From Aeromonas hydrophila subsp. hydrophila ATCC 7966 (lineage in GTDB: Bacteria > Pseudomonadota > Gammaproteobacteria > Enterobacterales > Aeromonadaceae), in NCBI RefSeq assembly GCF_000014805.1, contig NC_008570.1, forward strand, positions 2,609,001 to 2,673,000: a DNA stretch of 64,000 bases. Direction: 5' to 3'. A model generated the notes under the pieces. That model was given only the letters and a program-made list of their open reading frames with translations, was not told where the DNA came from and did no database searches. Positions 55,707-64,000 of this stretch are shown one piece after another; positions within the stretch are counted from its first letter, which is position 1; each line of letters starts with the position of its first letter. Position numbers and translations under genes: made by a program.

Positions 55707-56057
55707 ATGAATATGGACGTAATCAAGACCTTTACCGAGCAGATGCAAGGCTTTGCCGCCCCCCTCACCCGTTATAACCAGCTGCTGGCCAGCAACATCG
55801 AACAGCTGACCCGGCTACAGTTGGCGTCCGCCAACGCCTATGCCGAGCTGGGACTGAACCAGCTGCAGGCCGCCGGCAAGGTGCAGGATGCCCAGAGCCT
55901 GGCGGCCCTCGGCACCGTCCAGCTGGAGACCGCCAGCCAGCTCTCCCGCCAGATGCTGGACGACATCCAGAAGCTCAACACCCTCGGCCAGCAGTTCAAG
56001 GACGACCTCGACGCCCTGGCTGCCGACGGCATCAAAAAGAGCACGGGCAAGGCCTGA
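55707..56057 (+). CDS. phaP: Phasin PhaP
   Basis: A 116-residue phasin, the same length as A. caviae PhaP and nearly identical to it from memory (FTEQMQGFAAPLTRYNQLLA; DGIKKSTGKA at the end). It is a helical amphipathic protein that coats polyhydroxyalkanoate granules and affects granule size and polymer composition. GGAGACACGCG precedes the ATG. It is the first gene of phaP-phaC-phaJ. Confidence 0.97.
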   Translation: MNMDVIKTFTEQMQGFAAPLTRYNQLLASNIEQLTRLQLASANAYAELGLNQLQAAGKVQDAQSLAALGTVQLETASQLSRQMLDDIQKLNTLGQQFKDDLDALAADGIKKSTGKA

Positions 56058-56150
56058 TATCCCCCTGGCTGCCCGCGACGGGCAGCCACATCTCCCCATG
56101 CTCCGTCACGACAGGCTCGCCCTGCGCCGGGGATGGGTGAAGGAGAGAAC

Positions 56151-57935
56151 ATGAGCCAATCATCTTACGGCCCGCTGTTCGAGGCCCTGGCCCACTACAA
56201 CGACAAGCTGCTGGACATGGCCAAGGCGCAGACCGAGCGCACGGCCCAAGCCCTGCTGCAGACCAATCTCGACGATCTCGGCCAGGTGCTGGAACAGGGT
56301 AGCCAACAGCCCTGGCAACTGATCAATGCCCAGATGAACTGGTGGCAGGATCAGCTCAAACTGATGCAGCACACCCTGCTCAAAAGCGCAGGCCAGCAGA
56401 GCGAACCGCTCATCGCTCCCGAGCGCAGCGATCGTCGCTTCAAGGCCGACGCCTGGAGCGAGCAGCCCATTTATGACTACCTCAAACAATCCTATCTGCT
56501 GACCGCCAAGCACCTGCTGGCTTCAGTGGATGCCCTCGAGGGAGTGCCCCAGAAGAGCCGGGAGCGGCTGCGTTTCTTTACCCGCCAGTACATCAACGCC
56601 ATGGCCCCCAGCAACTTTCTGGCCACCAACCCGGAGCTGCTCAAGCTGACCCTGGAGTCTGACGGCCAGAATCTGGTGCGCGGGCTGGCGCTGCTGGCCG
56701 AAGATCTCGAGCGCAGCGCCGATCAGCTCAACATCCGCCTGACCGACGAGTCCGCCTTTGAGCTGGGGCGGGATCTGGCGCTGACGCCGGGCCGGGTGGT
56801 GCAGCGCACCGAGCTGTATGAGCTCATTCAGTACAGCCCGACCACGGAAACGGTGGCCAGGACGCCGGTACTGATCGTGCCGCCCTTCATCAACAAGTAC
56901 TACATCCTGGACATGCGGCCCCAGAACTCCCTGGTGGCCTGGCTGGTCGCCCAGGGCCAGACGGTGTTCATGATCTCCTGGCGCAACCCGGGTCCGGCCC
57001 AGGCCGACATCGATCTCGACGACTACGTGGTGGACGGCGTCATCGCCGCGCTGGATGGCGTGGAGGCGGCCACCGGCGAGCGGGAAGTGCACGGCATCGG
57101 CTACTGCATCGGCGGTACCGCCCTCTCCCTGGCCATGGGCTGGCTGGCTGCCAGGCGCCAGAAGCAACGGGTTCGATCCGCCACCCTGTTCACCACCCTG
57201 CTCGACTTCTCCCAGCCGGGGGAACTTGGCATTTTCATCCACGAGCCCATCATTGCGGCGCTGGAAGCCCAGAACGAAGCCAAGGGCATCATGGACGGGC
57301 GCCAGCTGGCGGTCTCTTTCAGCCTGCTGCGGGAGAACAGCCTCTACTGGAATTACTACATCGACAGCTACCTCAAGGGGCAGAGCCCGGTGGCGTTCGA
57401 TCTGCTGCACTGGAACAGCGACAGCACCAACGTGGCGGGCAAGACCCACAGCAGCCTGCTGCGCCGGCTCTATCTGGAGAACCAGCTGGGGAAGGGGGAG
57501 CTCAAGATCCGCCACACCCGCATCGATCTCGGCAAGGTGAAGACCCCGGTGCTGCTGGTCTCGGCCATGGACGATCACATCGCCCTCTGGCAAGGGACCT
57601 GGCAGGGCATGAAGCTGTTCGGTGGCGAGCAGCGCTTCATCCTGGCTGAATCGGGCCACATCGCCGGCATCGTCAATCCGCCGGACGCCAACAAGTACGG
57701 CTTCTGGCAGAACGACGCCGAGGCCATCAGCCCCGAGGCGTGGCTCGCCGGCGCAAGCCACACCCCAGGCTCCTGGTGGCCGCAGATGGCCGCCTTCATC
57801 CAGAGCCGGGAAGAGGATCCCGCCCCCCTCCCTGCCCGCATCCCGAGCGAAGGGCTGGAAGCGGCCCCCGGTAGCTACGTCAAGGTAAGGCTCAACCCAG
57901 TCTTTGCCCAGACCCCCGAGGAGGAGCCAGCATGA
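56151..57935 (+). CDS. phaC: Polyhydroxyalkanoate synthase PhaC (class I)
   Basis: A 594-residue PHA synthase, the same length as the A. caviae enzyme, known for making poly(3-hydroxybutyrate-co-3-hydroxyhexanoate). The lipase-like box is GIGYCIGGTALS with the catalytic cysteine near residue 319. The catalytic Asp is in LLVSAMDDHIALW and His in ILAESGHIAGI. AAGGAGAGAAC precedes the ATG at 56151. It overlaps phaJ by four bases (ATGA), so polymerase and monomer-supplying enzyme are translationally coupled. The C-terminal ~60 residues are the most divergent from A. caviae. Confidence 0.98.
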   Translation: MSQSSYGPLFEALAHYNDKLLDMAKAQTERTAQALLQTNLDDLGQVLEQGSQQPWQLINAQMNWWQDQLKLMQHTLLKSAGQQSEPLIAPERSDRRFKADAWSEQPIYDYLKQSYLLTAKHLLASVDALEGVPQKSRERLRFFTRQYINAMAPSNFLATNPELLKLTLESDGQNLVRGLALLAEDLERSADQLNIRLTDESAFELGRDLALTPGRVVQRTELYELIQYSPTTETVARTPVLIVPPFINKYYILDMRPQNSLVAWLVAQGQTVFMISWRNPGPAQADIDLDDYVVDGVIAALDGVEAATGEREVHGIGYCIGGTALSLAMGWLAARRQKQRVRSATLFTTLLDFSQPGELGIFIHEPIIAALEAQNEAKGIMDGRQLAVSFSLLRENSLYWNYYIDSYLKGQSPVAFDLLHWNSDSTNVAGKTHSSLLRRLYLENQLGKGELKIRHTRIDLGKVKTPVLLVSAMDDHIALWQGTWQGMKLFGGEQRFILAESGHIAGIVNPPDANKYGFWQNDAEAISPEAWLAGASHTPGSWWPQMAAFIQSREEDPAPLPARIPSEGLEAAPGSYVKVRLNPVFAQTPEEEPA

Positions 57936-58336
57936 GCATGCCTCCCTTCGAGGTGGGCCAACAGGCCAGCCTGACCAAGCGGTTCGGTGCGGCAGAGGTC
58001 GAGGCGTTTGCCGGGTTGTCGGAGGATTTCAATCCGCTGCACCTGGATCCCGCTTTCGCCGCCACCACGCCGTTCGAGCGCCCCATCGTGCACGGCATGC
58101 TGCTGGCCAGCCTCTTCTCGGGGCTGCTGGGCCAGCAACTGCCGGGCAAGGGCACCGTCTACCTCGGTCAGAGCCTCGCCTTCAAGCAGCCGGTGTTTGT
58201 GGGGGATGAGGTGACGGCAGAGGTGGAGATCATCGCCCTGCGCAGCGACAAGCCCATCATCACCCTGGCCACCCGCATCCTGACGGCCACCGGCGCCATC
58301 GCCGTCAGCGGTGAAGCCGTGGTGAAGTTCGGCTGA
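57932..58336 (+). CDS. phaJ: (R)-specific enoyl-CoA hydratase PhaJ
   Basis: A 134-residue hot-dog fold hydratase of the MaoC type. Catalytic Asp32 and His37 (counting Met1) lie in EDFNPLHLDP. It converts trans-2-enoyl-CoA from fatty acid beta-oxidation into (R)-3-hydroxyacyl-CoA for PhaC. GKGTVYLGQSLAFK and VGDEVTAEVEI agree with A. caviae PhaJ. It is the last gene of the cluster. Confidence 0.97.
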   Translation: MSMPPFEVGQQASLTKRFGAAEVEAFAGLSEDFNPLHLDPAFAATTPFERPIVHGMLLASLFSGLLGQQLPGKGTVYLGQSLAFKQPVFVGDEVTAEVEIIALRSDKPIITLATRILTATGAIAVSGEAVVKFG

Positions 58337-58358
58337 AAGGGGTTTGCCCCATGATCTC

Positions 58359-58387
58359 AGTCAGCCCGGCCACTGCCGGGCTGACTG
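58359..58387 (+). terminator. Hairpin terminator of phaPCJ
   Basis: AGTCAGCCCGGC and GCCGGGCTGACT, a 12-bp perfect stem with loop CACT, 22 bases after phaJ. There is no T tract. Confidence 0.6.
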
Positions 58388-58525
58388 CTATGGTGTGCGC
58401 CCCAAAAATGGTCTTGCAAACCACAATTGCCCGCAGAGAGGTGCCCTTGCCCTTTCTTTGGCGGCCCGAACTGCCTAAAATAACCGCCCTGCTGTTTCAG
58501 CCATTCATCCACTAGAGGATTTCCC

Positions 58526-58759
58526 ATGGAGACGTTTCTGCTCGAAGGCCACCCCTTCGTTGCCTTGTGCGACCTTATCAAACATCAGGGTTGGGCCGAT
58601 TGTGGCGGTGCGGCCAAGGCGCTGGTCGCCGAAGGGCTGGTAGAGGTGGACGGTCAGGTCGAGACCCGCAAACGCTGCAAGATCGTGGCCGAGCAAGTAG
58701 TCAACTTCAACGGCATGAAAGTGGTCGTGAAAGAAGGCGTCAGCCCCGAGATCCTCTGA
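58526..58759 (+). CDS. YbcJ-like S4-domain RNA-binding protein
   Basis: A 77-residue S4-type protein like E. coli YbcJ: METFLLEGHPFVALCDLIKH at the start, then the S4 pattern GGAAKALVAEGLVEVDGQVETRKRCKI and a basic C-terminal strand (FNGMKVVVKEG). It probably binds structured RNA such as rRNA; its exact target is not established. GAGGATTTCCC precedes the ATG. Its last ~37 codons are copied twice more, in frame, immediately downstream. Confidence 0.93.
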   Translation: METFLLEGHPFVALCDLIKHQGWADCGGAAKALVAEGLVEVDGQVETRKRCKIVAEQVVNFNGMKVVVKEGVSPEIL

Positions 58760-58981
58760 TCCCGACGCTCTGCCACGCAAGCGCTACCCAGCACAGTGGC
58801 CAAGCTGATGGCCAACTTCAACGACATGAAGGTGGTGGTGAAAGAAGGCATCAGCCCCGAGATCCTCTGATCCCTATGCTCTGCCACGCAAGTGCTACCC
58901 AGCACAGTGGGCGAGCAAGTGGTCAACTTCAACGGCATGAAAGTGGTCGTGAAAGAAGGCGTCAGCCCGGAGATCCTCTGA
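58649..58981 (+). repeat. Three 111-bp tandem units from the 3' end of the S4 gene
   Basis: The gene's 3' end (58649-58759) is followed by two related units (58760-58870 and 58871-58981), each exactly 111 bases (37 codons) and each ending in EIL and TGA. Units 2 and 3 resemble each other along their whole length, while the first half of unit 1 is diverged. The frame is kept in all: unit 2 encodes NFNDMKVVVKEGISPEIL, unit 3 NFNGMKVVVKEGVSPEIL. The extra units lack an obvious ATG start with ribosome binding site and are probably remnants. Confidence 0.9.
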
Positions 58982-58993
58982 CCTCGCTTGAAT

Positions 58994-59014
58994 AAGGGCG
59001 CCAACGCGCCCTTT
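58994..59014. terminator. Hairpin terminator between S4 region and DUF4442 gene
   Basis: AAGGGCGC and GCGCCCTT form an 8-bp stem with loop CAAC, with short T-rich tails in both directions. Confidence 0.75.
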
Positions 59015-59019
59015 GATAT

Positions 59020-59493
59020 TCAGCTGGCTTTGATCGACAGGGTCAGCACGAAGCGCGCCATCGCCTCATCCCCGTTCAGCGACGGACAGGTGGCCACCAC
59101 CTGGATGGGGCGGTTGATGCGCTGACCGCTGGCCAGCGACTCGTCGATCATGGCGTCGATCACCTCCCCGGCCGCGCAGTCAAACTGCACATCCCCCTCG
59201 GGCCGTTTCAAAAACTCCCCCTGCACATCCTTGAAGGCGAAGTGCACCTTCTTGCGCCGCTGCCGCCCCTTCTCCATCACCAGCAGACCGCCCACCAGAT
59301 CGGCGCCGGTGGCCAGCGCGCCGAAATACATGCTGCCCAGGTGGTTGCGGGTGCGCCAACCGAGCGGAATGCGAATGCGCAGCGTCTTGGCGCTCATCTC
59401 TTCGATGACGGGGGCACAAAATCCGATGACAGGGATATAGCGCCAGGCAAAGAGCCGCAGCGCCAGGTTGGCCTTCAAACGTTGCAAATCCAT
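59020..59493 (-). CDS. DUF4442 hot-dog fold protein
   Basis: A 157-residue protein of the DUF4442/YiiD C-terminal hot-dog type: RIPLGWRTRNHLGSMYFGALATGADL is the typical helix-containing motif, followed by KVHFAFKDVQGEF. Related proteins are thioesterase-like, but catalysis is not shown. The start at 59493 (MDLQRLKANLALRLF) fits the family; its ribosome binding site is weak and two upstream starts are possible. Confidence 0.82.
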   Translation of the reverse strand: MDLQRLKANLALRLFAWRYIPVIGFCAPVIEEMSAKTLRIRIPLGWRTRNHLGSMYFGALATGADLVGGLLVMEKGRQRRKKVHFAFKDVQGEFLKRPEGDVQFDCAAGEVIDAMIDESLASGQRINRPIQVVATCPSLNGDEAMARFVLTLSIKAS

Positions 59494-59590
59494 ATGCGAA
59501 CTGATCCGATGAGTTGATGTAAACAACATGTTGCCAGCATGGCTGGCGTTCGACAAGGACGCGGATCACGCTTGCCGTCATTTCCCCTCA

Positions 59591-59622
59591 TCAAAAAAGA
59601 GGGAACCGCACGGGTTCCCTCT
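59591..59622 (-). terminator. Rho-independent terminator of mdlAB
   Basis: On the minus strand AGAGGGAACC, a short loop and GGTTCCCTCT are followed by TTTTTTG, 22 bases after the mdlB stop codon. Confidence 0.92.
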
Positions 59623-59643
59623 GCTCATTCCTGTGGCGGTCGA

Positions 59644-61395
59644 TCAGGCCCGCTTCTCTTCCAGCCAGGCTCCCTGGCTCTGCATCTCGAACAGCTGGGC
59701 ATAATGACCGCCCAGCGCCATCAGCTCGCCATGGCTACCCCGCTCGTTCACCTGACCGCGCGAGAGCAGCAGGATCTCGTCCGCGTCGACGATGGTCGAG
59801 AGGCGGTGGGCGATGGCGATGGTGGTACGACCGCGCCGTGCCGCCGCCAGCGCCGAAGAGAGGGCCAGTTCGGTCTGGGAGTCCACGCTGGCGGTCGCCT
59901 CGTCCAGAATGAGGATGCGCGGATCCCCCACCAGGGCGCGGGCAAAGGAGAGCAGTTGACGCTGGCCGGCGGAGAGGTTCTTGCCCCCCTCCTCCATCAG
60001 GGTATTCAAGCCCTCCGGCAGGCTCAGCACGAACTCGGCCAGCTGTACCTCGGTTAGCGCCTGCCACAGGCGCGCCTCGTCGATGCCGTCGCGGCCAAGG
60101 CGCAGGTTTTCCGCCAACGTCCCAACGAAGATAAAGGGATCCTGCTGTACCAGCCCGATGCTGCGGCGCACCGCCGAGAGCGACAGGCTCGCCATCGGGT
60201 GATCATCGAAGCGGATAAGGCCCTGATCCAGCGGGTAGAAGCCCATCAGCAGGCTGATGATGGTGGACTTGCCGCTGCCGGTATGGCCCACCAGCGCCAG
60301 CATCTGGCCCGGTTTGGCGGTAAAGCTCACGTCCCGCAGCACCTGCTGCTCGCCATCGTAGGAGAAGCTCACCCGCTCGAAGCTCACCTGCCCCTGGAGC
60401 GGGCGCATCTCGCCCTCGGTGCTCTCGCGCGCTTCATCGAGCAGGGCAAAGACCCGCTCCCCGGCCACCATGGCCTGCTGCAACTGGTTGAGCTGGTTGG
60501 TCATCTCGATGAGCGGCTCGATCATCCGTCCCAGATAGCTGATGAAGGCGTAGAGCACCCCCACCTGGATGGCACCCTCCGCACTCAGCCCCTCGCGGGC
60601 AAACAGCGCCAACAGGCCGATCAGCACCATCATGTAGAAGAGATCGATGAGCGGGCGCAGCAGGATGCCGTTGATCTTGAGGCTCTTGAGGCGCGCCGCC
60701 CAGTGCTGCTGATTCACCTCGGCAAAAGCGTTGGCGAAATGGCGCTCCTGCACCATGGCCTGAATGACCGGCATCCCCTGCAGCGACTCGTTGAGGCGGC
60801 TGTTGATGTCGGAGAGCAGGCTGCGGGTCGCCCGCACCACGGGCACGCTCAGTTTCTGATAGAGCCACATCACGCCGCCCACCGCCGGCAACAGACAGGC
60901 ACACACCAGCATCAGCCGCAGATCCAGCAGCGCCATGGAGATGAGGATGCCGCACAGCAGCACCACCTTCTGCACCAGCAGCCCGATCACCTGCACATAG
61001 AGGTTCATGATCGCCTCGGTGTCGTTGGTGATGCGGGAGATGAGCGAACCGGAGCGATGCTGGTCAAAGTAGCGGGCCGGCAGCCGGATGGCGGTGGCAA
61101 ACACCTGCTCGCGCAGCCGCTGCACCACCGCCTGGGCGATGCGGTTGAAGCGCAGGGACTGCAGGTAGAAACCGGCCGCAGACAATACCTGCAAGCCGAG
61201 ATAGCCGGCGGCGATGGCCGTGATGGCCGGCCACACCAGCTGGCGCGGCGCCAGATAGTCATCGATGAACAGCTTGATGAGCAAGGGACCGGCCACTTCG
61301 GCGCCGGTGGCCAGCAGCAGGCAGATCCCCGCCTGAATGAGCCAGCGTGGATAACGGGCGCAGTACCCGAGCAGTCGTTTGATGGTCGGGTTCAC
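59644..61395 (-). CDS. mdlB: Multidrug ABC transporter half MdlB
   Basis: A 583-residue ABC half-transporter. The N-terminal six-helix membrane domain (e.g. AEVAGPLLIKLFIDDY, GVLYAFISYLGR) is followed by an ATPase with Walker A VGHTGSGKST, signature NLSAGQRQ, Walker B ILILDEATASVD and IAHRLSTI. The composite sites look canonical in this half. It matches E. coli MdlB. The start is a GTG at 61395 behind GGAGGAGCACCT. It pairs with mdlA upstream to form a heterodimeric exporter; the substrate is unknown. Confidence 0.94.
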   Translation of the reverse strand: MNPTIKRLLGYCARYPRWLIQAGICLLLATGAEVAGPLLIKLFIDDYLAPRQLVWPAITAIAAGYLGLQVLSAAGFYLQSLRFNRIAQAVVQRLREQVFATAIRLPARYFDQHRSGSLISRITNDTEAIMNLYVQVIGLLVQKVVLLCGILISMALLDLRLMLVCACLLPAVGGVMWLYQKLSVPVVRATRSLLSDINSRLNESLQGMPVIQAMVQERHFANAFAEVNQQHWAARLKSLKINGILLRPLIDLFYMMVLIGLLALFAREGLSAEGAIQVGVLYAFISYLGRMIEPLIEMTNQLNQLQQAMVAGERVFALLDEARESTEGEMRPLQGQVSFERVSFSYDGEQQVLRDVSFTAKPGQMLALVGHTGSGKSTIISLLMGFYPLDQGLIRFDDHPMASLSLSAVRRSIGLVQQDPFIFVGTLAENLRLGRDGIDEARLWQALTEVQLAEFVLSLPEGLNTLMEEGGKNLSAGQRQLLSFARALVGDPRILILDEATASVDSQTELALSSALAAARRGRTTIAIAHRLSTIVDADEILLLSRGQVNERGSHGELMALGGHYAQLFEMQSQGAWLEEKRA

Positions 61396-61504
61396 AGGTG
61401 CTCCTCCACGTCTTGTTTCAGCCGCTGATGATGAGGCCCCAGGTCGACATACCAGCACTCGGGCTCAGCGCCATACAGAGTGAAGGCACTCTTGATGAGT
61501 GGGC

Positions 61505-63241
61505 TCACAGGCTCTCCTCCACGTCTTGCTCGAGACGCTGGTAACGCACCATGTCGGCGTACCAGCCGTTGTGAGCCATCAGGGCGCCGTGGCGACCCCG
61601 CTCACTGACATGGCCCTCTTCCAGCACCAGGATCTCGTCGGCCTGCTCCACCGCCGTCATCCGGTGGCTGACCAGGATCAGGGTACGCTTGTGGGCCTTG
61701 AGGGCATGCAGGATCTGCTGCTCGGTGTGGGCATCCACCGCCGAGAGGGCATCGTCGAGCACCAGGATGGGTGCCTCCAGCAGCAGGGCTCGAGCGATGG
61801 CGAGCCGCTGTTTCTGACCGCCGGAGAGGGTCACTCCCTTCTCCCCCACTTCGGTCTCATAGCCTTTGGGGAAACGGCTGATGTCGTCGTGCACGCAGGC
61901 GATGCGCGCCACCCGCTCAATCTCCTCCCGGCTGGCATCGGGGCGGCCGAGGGCGATGTTGGCGGCAATGGTGGTGGAGAAGAGAAACGGCTCCTGCGGC
62001 ACATAGGCAAACTGACCGCGCAGCTCACCCAGCGCCAGTTGCGAGATGGGCACCTCCCCCATGCGGATCTCCCCCACAGTAGGGTTGGCCAGTCGCATCA
62101 ACAGCTTGAGCAGAGAACTCTTGCCCGCGCCAGTGCGCCCGACGACTCCGAGCATGCCGCCGGCTTGCAGGGTGAAATCCACATTGCGCAGCAGAGTGCG
62201 CTGCTCGAGCTGGTAGCTGAGCGCCACGGCGCGCAGCGGAAAGGCCGAGGCCAGCGCCACCGGATGGGCCGGCTCTTCGATGTCGCTGCGCTCGTCGAGC
62301 AGGCTTTCAATCCGCGAATAGGCGGCGCTGCCGCGCTCGATGATGTTGAACAACCAGGCGATGGCGAACATGGGCCAGATCAGCTGGCCGAGGTACATGG
62401 TGAAGCTGGTGAGCTCCCCCAGGGTCAGCTCGTCACGCAGCACCAGGGCGCTGCCGCCGGCCACCGCCAGAAAGTAGGAGCAGCCGATGCAGAGGTAGAT
62501 CACGGGATCGAACTTGGCATCGATGCGGGCCACCGCCATGTTGCAGGCGCCCGCCTCCCGGGTCAGCTCGGCAAAGCCGCGATCTTCAAGCGACTCCACC
62601 GCATAGGACTTGAGCACCCGCACGCCGGAGAGCGCCTCCTGGGTCTTGTTGTTGAGCCGCGAGAAGGCTCCCTGCGCCGCCTTGAACTCCTTGTAGATCT
62701 GGGTGCCGAAGCGGTTCATGAAGAACGCCATCACCGGCAACGGCAACAGGGAGAGCAGGGTCAGCTGCCAGGAGTACTGGCTGCACATGATGGAGAGCAC
62801 CAGCACCCCGACGATGATGGAGTCCACCAGGGTCAGCACCCCTTCCCCCGCGGTCATCTCCACCGCCTGGATGTCGTTGGTGGCGTGGGCCATCAGATCA
62901 CCGGTACGGTGGCGCTGATAAAAGTCCGGGCTCATGCGGGTGAAGTGGCTGAACAGCCGGTTGCGCAGCACATAGGCGAGCCGATAGGAGGCGCCAAACA
63001 GCATGACTCGCCACACATAGCGCAGCAGATAGATGAGCAGACCAAGACCGAACAGCCCGGCCAGATAGCCCGTCAGGGTTGCACTATCAAGGGACCCTTT
63101 GGCGATGCCATCCACCACCCAGCCCACTACCTTGGGCGGGATCACGGTCAACAGGGCCACCATCATCAACAGGGAGATGGCGATCAGGTAACGCCGCCAC
63201 TGCTCCTTGAAGAACCAGCCCAGCCTTGCAAATACGCTCAC
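61505..63241 (-). CDS. mdlA: Multidrug ABC transporter half MdlA
   Basis: A 578-residue ABC half-transporter, partner of MdlB. The membrane domain contains VIPPKVVGWVVDGI, YLLRYVWRVMLFGASY and HRTGDLMAHATNDI. The ATPase has Walker A VGRTGAGKSS, signature TLSGGQKQRLAI and Walker B ILVLDDALSAVD, where the catalytic glutamate is Asp: a degenerate site, as is usual in heterodimeric exporters. The start is a GTG at 63241 after AAAGGATATCTAC. mdlB follows 109 bases downstream. Confidence 0.94.
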   Translation of the reverse strand: MSVFARLGWFFKEQWRRYLIAISLLMMVALLTVIPPKVVGWVVDGIAKGSLDSATLTGYLAGLFGLGLLIYLLRYVWRVMLFGASYRLAYVLRNRLFSHFTRMSPDFYQRHRTGDLMAHATNDIQAVEMTAGEGVLTLVDSIIVGVLVLSIMCSQYSWQLTLLSLLPLPVMAFFMNRFGTQIYKEFKAAQGAFSRLNNKTQEALSGVRVLKSYAVESLEDRGFAELTREAGACNMAVARIDAKFDPVIYLCIGCSYFLAVAGGSALVLRDELTLGELTSFTMYLGQLIWPMFAIAWLFNIIERGSAAYSRIESLLDERSDIEEPAHPVALASAFPLRAVALSYQLEQRTLLRNVDFTLQAGGMLGVVGRTGAGKSSLLKLLMRLANPTVGEIRMGEVPISQLALGELRGQFAYVPQEPFLFSTTIAANIALGRPDASREEIERVARIACVHDDISRFPKGYETEVGEKGVTLSGGQKQRLAIARALLLEAPILVLDDALSAVDAHTEQQILHALKAHKRTLILVSHRMTAVEQADEILVLEEGHVSERGRHGALMAHNGWYADMVRYQRLEQDVEESL

Positions 63242-63382
63242 GTAGATATCCTTTGTCGCGACCGGCCCAGGGCCGGCGCCCATCACGGGGAAACTCAATG
63301 CAATCGCCCCCGGCTGGGGGCGATACGAGGGGGTCATGATAGCCTGAAGCAAGCGGCTTGAGAATTATTGCTATTTCACCTG

Positions 63383-64000
63383 TTACAACAAGCGATCATC
63401 ACGCTGTCCGAAGCCGGCGTACGGTGTTTCATGCTGCTCCCCGGTGAGCAGAAAATGGGACACCTCCTCCCGGGTCAGACTGAACACCTGTTGCAACTGC
63501 TCCAGATCCTGCTCGGTCAGCTCCTCCTGCTGGCGCAACCGCCACTCCAGCTCACCGGCCATGATCTGTAGACGGGAGGCGGAAATATTGGCGGAAACCC
63601 CCTTGAGGGTATGCAGCAACCGGCAGGCGATATCGGGCTGCTGACGACGCAGGGCGGAGCGGATCTCCCACAGGTCGTCCTTGTGCTCCGACATGAACAG
63701 CTTGAACAGGATCTGCAGCGCCTCCTTGTCCTGCTCCAACCGCCTGAGAGCATCCTCCAGATCCAGCACTCCCATCAGATCGGGCGGTTTCACTTCGAGC
63801 GGCACCCGCCGCTCGCCGCTGGCACTCTTCACCCACTGCAGCAGGTTGTTGTAGAGATCGAGCTTGCTGACCGGCTTGGTGACATAGCCGTTCATGCCGA
63901 CCCCGAGGCAACGCTCCCTGTCCCCCGGCATGGCGCTAGCGGTCAGTGCGATGATGGGAACATCGTGCTTGTCGACCATCTTGCGGATCTGGCGGGTGGC
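63383..64000 (-). CDS. Hybrid sensor kinase C-terminus: receiver plus HPt domain (5' truncated)
   Basis: The frame is open to base 64000, so the N-terminal part lies outside; 205 residues are visible. The first ~55 are the end of a receiver domain ([20 protein letters not shown], then MNGYVTKPV with the conserved Lys). After a linker, an HPt domain follows with the phospho-acceptor histidine in [16 protein letters not shown]. This is the layout of BarA/EvgS-type phosphorelay kinases. The sensor and its partner regulator cannot be identified from this end. Confidence 0.92.
   Translation of the reverse strand, partial: ATRQIRKMVDKHDVPIIALTASAMPGDRERCLGVGMNGYVTKPVSKLDLYNNLLQWVKSASGERRVPLEVKPPDLMGVLDLEDALRRLEQDKEALQILFKLFMSEHKDDLWEIRSALRRQQPDIACRLLHTLKGVSANISASRLQIMAGELEWRLRQQEELTEQDLEQLQQVFSLTREEVSHFLLTGEQHETPYAGFGQRDDRLL

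Noticed and set aside
61499..63361. A 620-residue open frame opposite mdlA, and similar long ones opposite phaC, glgX and mdlB
   Set aside because: Shadows of well-supported genes in high-GC DNA; histidine- and glutamine-rich without motifs.

Overview
The window is a GC-rich stretch of a gammaproteobacterial chromosome, almost certainly Aeromonas (caviae/media/hydrophila group). Three blocks carry most of that inference: a phaP-phaC-phaJ polyhydroxyalkanoate cluster whose proteins closely match the A. caviae ones as I remember them; a class IV adenylate cyclase (CyaB), a family first described in A. hydrophila; and a cmoM-mukF-mukE-mukB operon with elyC diverging from it. There is no sign of a prophage, integron, insertion sequence or CRISPR array. 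It reads as core chromosome with local repeat-driven novelties.

Layout. 0-14.3 kb: a truncated diguanylate cyclase, then many short single-function genes, including a histidine phosphatase, a GFA protein, VOC proteins, a secreted GH19 chitinase, a METTL25-like methyltransferase, a PhnA-like zinc protein, a lipase-like hydrolase, a PhzF-like protein, several GNAT acetyltransferases, a DJ-1/PfpI protein and a peptide deformylase. 14.3-23.3 kb: an RlpA-like lipoprotein, the MukBEF condensin operon with cmoM, and divergent elyC. 23.4-25.3 kb: tpiA and pfkA. 25.3-26.5 kb: a long AT-rich gap with a predicted 27-residue membrane microprotein. 26.5-30 kb: an AbgA-like amidohydrolase, yjjG and an M17 aminopeptidase. 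30.2-31.5 kb: eight tandem initiator tRNA-fMet genes behind one strong promoter. 31.7-44.6 kb: glgX, a membrane protein, a YbjD-type OLD nuclease, AraC- and LysR-type regulators around an EamA exporter, a YfcA-like permease, a DTW protein, ddl, a 2OG-Fe(II) oxygenase and glutathione peroxidase. 44.7-53.4 kb: rhlE, more GNATs, ynfA, cyaB with an overlapping Nudix gene, gldA and pdxY. 53.5-59.5 kb: a 23-copy octanucleotide tandem repeat, a DUF429 protein, a surface-repeat protein, phaPCJ, a YbcJ-like S4 protein with two extra copies of its 3' end, and a DUF4442 protein. 59.6-64 kb: the heterodimeric ABC exporter mdlAB and the C-terminal part of a hybrid sensor kinase.

Functional themes are chromosome organisation (MukBEF), central carbon and storage metabolism (TpiA, PfkA, GlgX, GldA, PhaPCJ), translation initiation and tRNA modification (fMet array, Def, CmoM, DTW protein) and small-molecule acetylation (six GNATs). 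The least explained items are the fMet array with its variable spacers, the octanucleotide repeat upstream of pdxY, the in-frame 111-bp duplications behind the S4 gene, two microproteins with good ribosome binding sites, and a long hairpin between tpiA and pfkA. All functional calls are from sequence reading and memory of families; no search was run.
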